Shown in pieces: positions 56,426 through 64,000 of a stretch of DNA of 64,000 nt (within the stretch, counting starts at the first letter, position 1; every line of letters starts with the position of its first letter). The notes under the pieces are model-generated. The model saw only the letters and a list, made by a program, of their open reading frames with translations. It had not been told where the DNA came from and made no database searches. The stretch is from Sphaerosporella brunnea (Eukaryota > Ascomycota > Pezizomycetes > Pezizales > Pyronemataceae). The translations under genes were made by a program, and so were the position numbers. The stretch spans positions 62,001 to 126,000 of the forward strand of contig VXIS01000102.1 of assembly GCA_008704415.1 (NCBI GenBank), in the 5' to 3' direction.

Positions 56426-57040
56426 CTGTAGACTAATGTCTCGTGATAGGCGTGCAATTTTTCATCTGAGCCGAAGTGCTTGAAGACAAGATTCGATGTA
56501 ACTGACGGAGGGAGCCAAGTCAATCAGTCGTCAAACATTTATATCGTGTGGAGTTTACCCTGATAAAGAGGCGGCGAGAACATCGCTTTCCCATCTGTTA
56601 TAGAAAAATATAGGTACGTCCATGGAATTTGAAAATCGTTTGTCGTGGTGGACAGATAATTATAAGCTGGATTTGTAAAATCAAGATGTTGTCAAGCCGG
56701 CCTCAGACAAAAGCTCAGATTTTCGAGCTCTCCCAGCCGCCTCCCACCTCATTACACCTTCATATCTTAGAAGAAAAATTGGTCGCCCCTTCAGAAGGTG
56801 AAATTCCAGATAATTTCCAAGCTCCTCCCCAGGCGCTGATTTTTTAGAACCAGAGGAAGTTGTTCTGTTGGGTACCGTAGAAATTCGGTACTAAGGCAAT
56901 GTGGCAAAGTCAGGTAGCTGAACATGGCTAGCTTGGGTGTAAAACGGCCAATAGGCGAAAATATTTGTAGCTTTAGTAGAGGGAAGCCGGCAAGACACAG
57001 AGTGAGAGTTTACTAACCGACGATGATGAATCCTTCCTAC

Positions 57041-57356
57041 CCGTATTTTTTGGAGCGAAAGGCTGGCTTTTCGGTAGGGCGTACCCTCCATAAAAATTTT
57101 TTACCCTTAACCCGCTTCGAGCCTCCAACCACTCCGCCCACTTCGCTGGCATGTCCCTCGCCTTCCAGAACATCCAAATCAAATAGCTCATCATCATTCT
57201 ACCTTTCCTCAATTTCCTTGTGAACAGCCAGCACTCACTCCCTTCGAGTCCTTCGGGTCACCATGTGTCACTCAAACCTAACCCATCCCTTAACCCTCCG
57301 CTGCCAAAATCTCACTCCGCGCCAAGACGCGTCGCCTTTCGCTCCAAAAAATACGG
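57041..57356. mobile_element. 316-bp MITE with perfect 23-bp terminal inverted repeats
   Basis: The left terminus starting CCGTATTTTTTGGAGCGAAA (57041-57063) is an exact inverted copy of 57334-57356. TAC trinucleotides flank both ends (57038-57040 and 57357-57359), a possible 3-bp target duplication as in PIF/Harbinger-type elements. The interior is C-rich and non-coding. Confidence 0.85.
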
Positions 57357-57802
57357 TACTTTAAACTTTCAGAAAGCTTCGATTCGAAAAAATATTTAGT
57401 GGAGGATCTCTTAAGTGAGAGAATACGGTCCCTACATGTATGTATCTATTCGACAGAGGCCATTCACTCAAACCTAACCCCCGTCGGAGCAGGATTAGGG
57501 TTTACCATGCCATTGCGTTACATAAGCACATCACTCGTTGGCCAACACCAAACGCGCCCACACAATTGGCTGGAAACTTGCCAGGTGGGAGTGCCGTGGA
57601 CGGGTTCGAGTGCGACATGGAAGCAAGGTTAAAAGAAAAGTACCCCCATGGCAGTTCTCACTTCTCAGTGCACTCACATCAACCTTCTATCCATCAGCAA
57701 ATTGAACTCCGACAACCGGAAAGCCACGATTCCACGCTGGCGAAGAAAACACGCGTACCAATACACTCTGCATGAGGCCGGTGGAACGGGACGCTTCCCA
57801 AC

Positions 57803-59953
57803 ATGCCTATCTGGCCGTTCAAGCGTCGGAAGAAGTCTTCTGTTGCCGTCGACAAGAGACCCGCTGCCGACAACGACAATCTACACTCGCTGGCTCCACG
57901 ATCGCATCCATTATCACGAATCTCATCCAGGAAAAGCCGGGCCTGTAGTCAGAGAAGCAAAGATAAACACAATCACGATCATGAGCTAATGTTCAGCCCT
58001 CCCAACGCGCGAGAGTCCTCCGAGCCGGCCAATGAACCAGATGCGCACGAATACCAGCAGCAGAACTGTTTCTCATCATATATCACTGAGCAGAATGAAT
58101 TATCAGTCATGTCGGCCAGGTCATCCGCGTCGTGCCGCCGACCGCACAAGCGGATCAGCCTCATTCGCAAGTTCAGCATATCCACAAACGAAGATCAGAC
58201 GTTTTGGCCGCCTGTGGCGTACCTCAGTCGCCGAAGCTCGAAAAAGCACCAACGGAGTCGGTGCCCCGCTGCTACCGAGTTCAACCGTCCTCCGTCGCGC
58301 ACTTCCATGGAGTCCCACGTACCATCGCGAGCCTACAAAATCCGAAGGCTGGACGTGTTTTCTCCCCATCCTACACTTCACTACGATGAACTTTTGTCGC
58401 AAACGTCCAGCGGTTTTGGCAACCCCAAGCTGGCTGCTAGTCCTTCAAACTCACCTCAATCTAATTCGCAAACGGGGCGTTACCAGGGCCCTCGAATTCG
58501 GGAAGATGAACGCCATGCCCGGGTGGAAGATTTGGTTAGCGAACTTGACGCAAGAGGTCTAAGGGAAGCGATGGAACGAGAGCAACGGTGGCGTGAAAGA
58601 AAGAAAGTGGAATACGAGGAACGACTCCGAGTAAAGCTTATGAAGGCTTCCAGACGAGATGCTTTCAAGGCAGACCCAAGCCATGACAACTCAGAGGATA
58701 AGCAGTATCGTCGTGATTATCCGGTTCCTGGCTCAGCAGGTTTCCGAAACGATACTCCCTTGTCGTGGTTCAACACCGACCCATCAGTGGAAGATCTGAG
58801 CAAGGAAATAAGTCAATTCCCCTCGAAACCAGAGGTTTCGACTTTCCCAGAATCTCGTCCTCAAGAAACCTTCGTCGAAACGCCATCCGTGGCAACCGGG
58901 GCATCGGATTCCCCCGCTGTACGGGAAAAGACCTCCTCATGGGCATCTTTTATTCAGCGGGCGACTGCGCCTAGAATGAGGAAGGAACAGCGTTTACATG
59001 GTGCACCTGTCACGTCGCCGGCTCTAGCCTCTCCACCTGGCGGCGAAAGTGAACACTGTGCTATCACTCAGGACAACAATATCTCCGATGCATTCCTTGA
59101 CGTGGATCATCTTCGACACCGAGAAGGACAAACACCTGGACGCCACATCTCGAACGAAATTGCACTTGCAATGGCTGCCGTAGCGACTGGGCGTATCCAA
59201 GACCAATCGTTTCGAGGCCATGAGTTCAATGACGAGTTACGGGGCTCCATTCTGCCCCCAGAGGCCTATGACTTTCAAAACGTGAGTCAGCTAAGCCTCA
59301 AAAGCTGTTCCGCCGCCCATGGTGTTGGACTTCGAGGCGGTGCTTCCGCATCTAAGAGCTATTCACCAACAACTTTCCCCGACCGCAAGGACTCACCGAC
59401 TATAGCGCCCCATAACACTAGACCGCCTTCAGCTCAGAGATATTCGCCCACCTTTCATAGACTCTCTTCGGGTGCCGCGTCGCCCGACAACAAGCCTCGC
59501 TCCCAAATGTCAACATCTCTTGCATCAATTGACTCGGAAGGAAGCTGGCTTTCTGGCAAAATTGTTACACGCCAATCAGTACATCAACTCAGCCCTCTTC
59601 GAACGAGTGATGATGACGATTATTTCACCGGCCTGGACCATCATAGTAGAGATGTTGGCGGGGGTTCGGATGGTTGTGGGGCCCGGTCGGATCTGGATGA
59701 TATGGCTGAAGACAAATCCGCGGCCAGCGAGGATGAATGCAACATGTGGCGAGAGGGACCCGGAAAGAGGATTCAGCTAGAAGGCCCTACCCGAGCTATT
59801 TCTCGACCCGGAATTCTAAACTCCTTTGATGAGCCTCGGCCTTTCCAATTCCCCCAGCATGACACTGCAACTATCCCCAACCAGATCAGTCCAGAATTTG
59901 GAACCCCGCTACAACTTTCAGTCCAACTCACGGAATCTTATCATGCCAGATAA
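57803..59953 (+). CDS. Uncharacterised 716-residue fungal protein
   Basis: I do not recognise a named family. One long intronless frame starts MPIWPFKRRKKSSVAV, a basic aromatic start that could contact membranes or acidic partners. Most of the protein is Ser/Pro/Arg-rich and probably disordered. The one ordered-looking segment, near residues 234-287, is a charged helix or coiled coil (ARVEDLVSELDARGLREAME, then EQRWRERKKVEYEERLRVKL). Short conserved-looking islands follow: SWASFIQRATAPRM, ISNEIALAMAAVATGRIQ and STSLASIDSEGSWLSGKI (near 570). Length, codon use and lack of stops over 2.1 kb support a real gene; a signalling or scaffold role would be a guess. Confidence 0.85.
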   Translation: MPIWPFKRRKKSSVAVDKRPAADNDNLHSLAPRSHPLSRISSRKSRACSQRSKDKHNHDHELMFSPPNARESSEPANEPDAHEYQQQNCFSSYITEQNELSVMSARSSASCRRPHKRISLIRKFSISTNEDQTFWPPVAYLSRRSSKKHQRSRCPAATEFNRPPSRTSMESHVPSRAYKIRRLDVFSPHPTLHYDELLSQTSSGFGNPKLAASPSNSPQSNSQTGRYQGPRIREDERHARVEDLVSELDARGLREAMEREQRWRERKKVEYEERLRVKLMKASRRDAFKADPSHDNSEDKQYRRDYPVPGSAGFRNDTPLSWFNTDPSVEDLSKEISQFPSKPEVSTFPESRPQETFVETPSVATGASDSPAVREKTSSWASFIQRATAPRMRKEQRLHGAPVTSPALASPPGGESEHCAITQDNNISDAFLDVDHLRHREGQTPGRHISNEIALAMAAVATGRIQDQSFRGHEFNDELRGSILPPEAYDFQNVSQLSLKSCSAAHGVGLRGGASASKSYSPTTFPDRKDSPTIAPHNTRPPSAQRYSPTFHRLSSGAASPDNKPRSQMSTSLASIDSEGSWLSGKIVTRQSVHQLSPLRTSDDDDYFTGLDHHSRDVGGGSDGCGARSDLDDMAEDKSAASEDECNMWREGPGKRIQLEGPTRAISRPGILNSFDEPRPFQFPQHDTATIPNQISPEFGTPLQLSVQLTESYHAR

Positions 59954-60655
59954 CCAAGACATTCTTTTGTGCACCTTTTTTCTTTGTTCCAACGAAAACT
60001 TAGCTTCTGATGCATGGGGCTTGTCTTGCTCTTGTAATGTTTTCTATTTTTTCTTCATCGCCAATATTCACAGTATCTCGGTTGAATCCCAGTGGTGCAT
60101 GTCTCTCGTTTCTTCTGCTTTCTTTACGGTTTGCGGGTGCCTCATGAACCTTCCTTTGACAATCTCCTTTGTTGATTCATCGGTGTCTATGTAGATCTAT
60201 CATGGAAGTCGCCGTTTCGTTCCTGTATGACTGTCAGTGTTTGTAAATAGTACCAGGGCTGGTACGGTGTTTGGTAATACCCGGATCAACTTTTTCGATT
60301 ATCAACTAGAGCTCTATAAGACAGAGGCTGCTCGAGTGAATTCTCATAAAGGCTGGGAGGGTTGGGAGCTACTTGAATTTACGGCCCCATTTTTAGGGCT
60401 AGGTCTCGAGTTTCCCGAGTGCTGGCTGGAGTAGTAACTACCTAGTTACACCAAGCACACCTGATTCGGCATGGAGCTTCCAGACCTCTGTGCCAACACG
60501 CGTTCATCAACCGACCCCAGTACCTACATCTTACCCTACAACTTCTTGTTTCAATACCCCAACATTCTTCCCCGCGTCGTCAGATTTTGCTCAGACAACA
60601 AGCTTTTGACATCAGGTCCACCCGTTACAGGCTCACAACGGTCCAAGAAACTCCG
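59954..60655. other. Intergenic, promoter of RBR gene
   Basis: About 700 bp. An ATG at 60471 opens a 77-residue frame that overlaps the RBR start in another frame. A short extra 5' exon for the RBR gene is possible but not demonstrable. No repeat is noted. Confidence 0.45.
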
Positions 60656-63365
60656 ATGGAGTTTCTTCGCGATGCTTTCCCCATGCATGATGACCGAGTG
60701 CTAGAAACAGCTCTCCAAATGGCAAATCACGATCTTAATATCGCATTTGAACAATTGGTAGCTGGACCACCTCCCATGGCGCACGACCTCCGTCCTGAAG
60801 TCATAGCATCACCAGTTGGTGCAACAGCTCTTGAAGGCAAGGAACATCCACGACACCTGAGCATTCAACCAAACGACATACAGGACGATTCGGTCGAAAA
60901 ATTGCTTCAGCTCTTTCCGGATGCCTGCATCACATTTTTGAAGGCTCAGTTCAAAGAACACCATGAGACTCATGGTTCAAATGTTGTCGGGTTCTTAGCA
61001 GACAAGTTCCTTGAAAAAGGATACTCTCGCGTCGAAAAAGTTGGTCAGAAGCGTAAGCGAGAGACCAAGGACGAGAACCCAATAAAACCCAAGTATGATG
61101 ATCCGGAACGGCCCCCAGAAAACTGGGAGTATCGTGAGTTGATGTGAGTCTCTGGTCCTATACGTCTTCCAAAATAGTGTTTTTTTACAGTCGTAGACGC
61201 AGGATTTTGCGCGATGAGTTTTCTCTCATACCCGTCGCATACATCGACAAAGTCGCCAAACATGAGCGTTTCCTCCTGGCCGCTTATTTACGTCTCATGA
61301 ACGACGAACAACAGGCAACCGTACACCCCGCAAGTGCTCCATATCGAACGCTTGGTAAACCCCGGAAACCCTGCAACAACGACAGTATCAAGATGGGTCA
61401 GTGTTGGACTCGAATAATGGATGAACTAGAATACTCCCGGCGAGAAGCGCGAACTAAACGGAGTGCGTACTCTCTTTGATTCCAGTTATGGTAATGTTGA
61501 CATATGTTAGTTAAGGAGCAGGTTGATCAAGACGCTCAATTAGCTGCCCAGCTAAACGAAGAAGAGCACGAAGAAACCAAGATGCTTTGGGAGTGTCAGT
61601 GCTGCTTCTCAGATGTACCATTTGATAGCATGACGCACTGTGGAGAAGGGCTCCATTTTTTCTGCCTTGATTGTGCCCGAATGAATGCAGAGAACGAGAT
61701 CGGGAATTCCCGTCACAAGGTATGTGCGCTCCCAGCGGCTGCCCCTTACGGGCAGCCAATTCTGGATACAAAAAAGCACCAGTAAAATTATGTCAGACCT
61801 TGCTGATTTCTACGAGTTGATGTGCATGGATGGTTCAGGATGTCGAGCAGAATTCACTAGAAGCGAGATGTAAGTTTTTACCTGTACACCAGCATGTATA
61901 CGATGTGATCCCCTCACACATACACAGCGCTCGATTCCTCGATTCCAAGGCGATTATGGCCCTGTCAAAGCTTCAACAGGAGGAGGCATTACGCGTGGCT
62001 GCAATCGATGGCCTCGTACAGTGTCCATTTTGCGACTACGCTGAAATATATGGACCAGTAGAGGAAGACAGGGAGTTTCGCTGCCAAAATGCCGGATGTA
62101 CGTATTTCCTCCTAGGTCCCATTGTCACTAACCTTTGCATTAGGCGAAGTTATCAGCTGCAGACTTTGTCGGAAGAAAACCCACATTCCACTCAGCTGCA
62201 AAGAAGCAGCGAAGGATGATATTATATCTGTGCGTCACGCAGTTGAAGAAGCCATGACACAAGCTATGATTAGAAAGTGCAAGTATGTAAGCTCCCACAC
62301 ATTGTTGACTATGGATCTGGAGCAAATACATCTTTCATGGTCGAAATCTAATGTTTAAACGGTGTGGGCTCGGGAGCGAGAGAGTGATGTTGACCCCTCA
62401 AAAAGGGGGGAAAAAAAGGATGGGGTGGATATGTCAGCACTCCACAGTTGCTTGACTTATATCACCTCTCTCTCTCTCTCGCAACCTAGACCCACATGCC
62501 GTCTGAAGTAAGATTTCTTTGACTGTGGATTTTGTAACTGCTCTGACCATAGTTCTCTTGTTTACGGTGTTAACCCACGATTTGCAGCAAGTGCAAAACC
62601 CCATTCATCAAGGATATTGGCTGTAATAAGATGATATGCACGAAACCAGGTTGCCGCAGCATGCAATGGTACTTATTCCTTCTATTTGTATCGCTTTAAT
62701 TTTAGGCACTAACCGCCTTCAGTTATGTGTGTTCCAAGACTGTCAATGGTTATGATCACTTCAATGATCAAGCCAGAGGTGGAAGCAAGGGTAACTGTCC
62801 ATTATTTGACAATGTCGAAGAACGACACGAAGAGGAGATACGCCTCGCAGCTGAAGAGGCTAGGAAGAAGCTACGCGAAGAGCACCCAGAGCTTCAAGAT
62901 GAGGATCTAGAGATTGAACTATCTGAAGCTGTCAAGCAGCACGAAGAGACTCGTCGGAAACAGGCACAGCCAGCTCATATGGTCTATCCCCCGGCCAATG
63001 TCGCACCACCTCCCGCTCCAAGACCACCTCCGGTCCCAAGGCAAAGAGCACCACGATCGCGGGCCGGGCCTGCTCTCCCGCCGCCGCCCCACATACCGCT
63101 CCAGATCAGGGGGGCCGCAAACTTCGTTCACGTCTATCCCGGATTGCCAGCGTTTCATAATGGATTCCAGCTGTTCAACCACGGTTTCATGCAGCAGCAC
63201 CAGCTCCAGCAGCACCAGCTCCAGCAGCACCAGCTCCAGCAGCACCCGGCGGGACCCTTGCCTGCAGCCCCAGTTGCGGCTGAATATTTTCAGCTTCCGG
63301 CACGCGCTGTTCACCATTCGGCCGCTGCATCTGGCCAGCAACGCAGTCCTCGGCCCCAAAATTGA
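60656..63365 (+). CDS. RBR (RING-IBR-RING) E3 ubiquitin ligase, RNF216/TRIAD3-like
   Basis: RBR ligases pass ubiquitin through a Cys in RING2. Exons 60656-61143, 61191-61462, 61511-61719, 61817-61869, 61928-62097, 62144-62282, 62588-62668 and 62723-63365 give 684 residues. An N-terminal CUE-like helix set (MEFLRDAFPMHDDRVLETAL) may bind ubiquitin. RING1 is WECQCCFSDVPFDSMTHC and HFFCLDCARM, then LMCMDGSGC. IBR has QCPFCDYAEIY, FRCQNAGC|EVISCRLCRKK. RING2 is RKCNKCKTPFIKDIGCNKMI, then CYVCSKTVNGYDHF, as in RNF216. The tail is Pro-rich with four HQLQQ-type repeats from a 15-nt tandem. The intron before RING2 is unusually long (305 nt). Start choice is the first ATG of the conserved helix; an upstream exon may exist. 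Confidence 0.9.
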
Positions 63366-64000
63366 TTGATGGATGCTATGTACTCTTTGTCTTGTGTTTT
63401 TTTTTTCTTTTGGCTTGACGTATATATACATACTTACTCTGCATACTTCATATCGGTTGTTAAAATTGCAGCAATGGTGTACAAGGTGCTTACTCTGGTT
63501 TCTGTGGGGTATTTATAGTTTACTCATGATTGTTTACTACCATATGTGTTTATTCATACCTAAGTACTTAGGGACTGTTCTTTTGCTTTTCTTGAAATAG
63601 GAGTAATCAAAGCGCGAAAACAGTGTTCTGGACTTTTGACTGTGAGAGTATCAGCTAATAGGAAGTGGCCGTCTAGACGGGCCTTTGATGGACCCAGACG
63701 GCGATTTTTTGTAGGTGGCCTCGCTTCACGAGACTTTGTTTTCTTCAAGTGGTAGTCACGGTCTTTTTTGGTTTGGTGTGGTCATAACCCCGGTGAACAT
63801 CACAGTACTTAAAGTCTTAAGGGCCCGTTTAGATTTCGCTCAGTACCGGTATCAGCATATGCTCAGTATTCGGTGTCCGACCCCGGATACCAAAAACCGA
63901 AAACCGATACTAGAGGCATAGTTGAGGGGCGTTTGTATGTCATGTCTACCTTCCTAGGTAGGTACTTGTGTACATAGTTTTGATGCTACTGACAGTAAAA
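63366..64000. other. Right edge, non-coding
   Basis: 3' region of the RBR gene, AT-rich with TATATATAC and TACCTA words. No gene is supported up to the window end. Confidence 0.55.

Larger units (their letters stand above)
53785..57802. other. Repeat-rich spacer
   Basis: 4 kb without a supported gene. It holds telomere-like words at 54003 (CCCTAACCCT) and 54190 (AGGGTTAGGG) in opposite orientation, a captured exon piece (54855-54888), a tandem array in two blocks (54980-55800), a hAT-like copy (56188-56425), a TIR element (57041-57356) and a 17-nt direct repeat TCACTCAAACCTAACCC (57268, 57464). A minus-strand frame at 54334-54861 (175 residues) has no family signature. Confidence 0.6.

Noticed and set aside
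1..64000. tRNA, rRNA and CRISPR arrays
   Set aside because: Scanning for GGTTCRANYCC-type B boxes and regular spaced repeats gave nothing with a foldable context; the tandem arrays present lack unique spacers.

Overview
This window comes from the nuclear genome of a filamentous ascomycete (Pezizomycotina). Genes are split by many short introns, mostly 45-100 nt, with GT..AG borders and CTAAC/CTGAC-type branch points. The gene content (Arb1, Clr2-type silencing factor, Bqt4/KilA-N, D-amino-acid oxidase with a peroxisomal tail, Atg18, Ras) is fungal, and spacers are rich in TACCTA/TAGGTA words, long homopolymers and small MITEs. The class cannot be fixed from sequence alone; the intron density (7 introns in the RBR ligase, 6 in Arb1) is high for the group. 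I see no tRNA, rRNA or CRISPR array. I rebuilt 23 protein-coding genes by hand-splicing, and every model below closes in frame, plus one decayed gene copy.

Layout. 1-21.7 kb is a dense housekeeping block: Rho-GDI (-), Bqt4-like KilA-N protein (+), 3-hydroxyisobutyrate dehydrogenase (+), class I glutamine amidotransferase (-), Clr2-type silencing protein (-) divergent from DDB1 (+), ATG18 (-) divergent from NECAP (+), eIF2B-alpha (+) and pantothenate synthetase (+). 21.7-27.7 kb is a gene desert with palindromes and inverted repeats. 27.7-29 kb holds an uncharacterised protein with three Cys-ribbon repeats. 29-33 kb is a repeat island with two hAT-type MITE copies. 33-45.3 kb is a second gene block: Ras (-), a Pmp3/Sna-type membrane protein (+), zeta-crystallin-type quinone reductase (+), inositol polyphosphate kinase (-) divergent from Arb1 (+), TFIIA gamma (+) and D-amino-acid oxidase (-). 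45.3-50.7 kb is an accessory island: a pogo/mariner-like MITE, an intact Crinkler/RHS-type gene (P-loop NTPase plus PD-(D/E)XK-like nuclease) and a decayed relative next to it. Then come an OTU protease (+) and a thioredoxin (-) with two possible starts. 53.8-57.8 kb is another repeat island: a tandem array, a 34-nt copy of an exon found 26 kb away, a third hAT-like copy and a 316-bp MITE. The window closes with a 716-residue orphan (+) and an RNF216-like RBR ubiquitin ligase (+).

How the genes relate. Most are unrelated housekeeping neighbours. A theme is chromatin and nuclear organisation: Clr2 (SHREC deacetylase complex in fission yeast), DDB1 (DIM-8 in the Neurospora H3K9 methyltransferase complex), Arb1 (Argonaute chaperone) and Bqt4 (telomere anchoring). 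Clr2 and DDB1 share a 578-bp divergent promoter. The most unusual content is the Crinkler-type gene and its decayed neighbour, followed by three distinct MITE families with recognisable inverted termini and target duplications.
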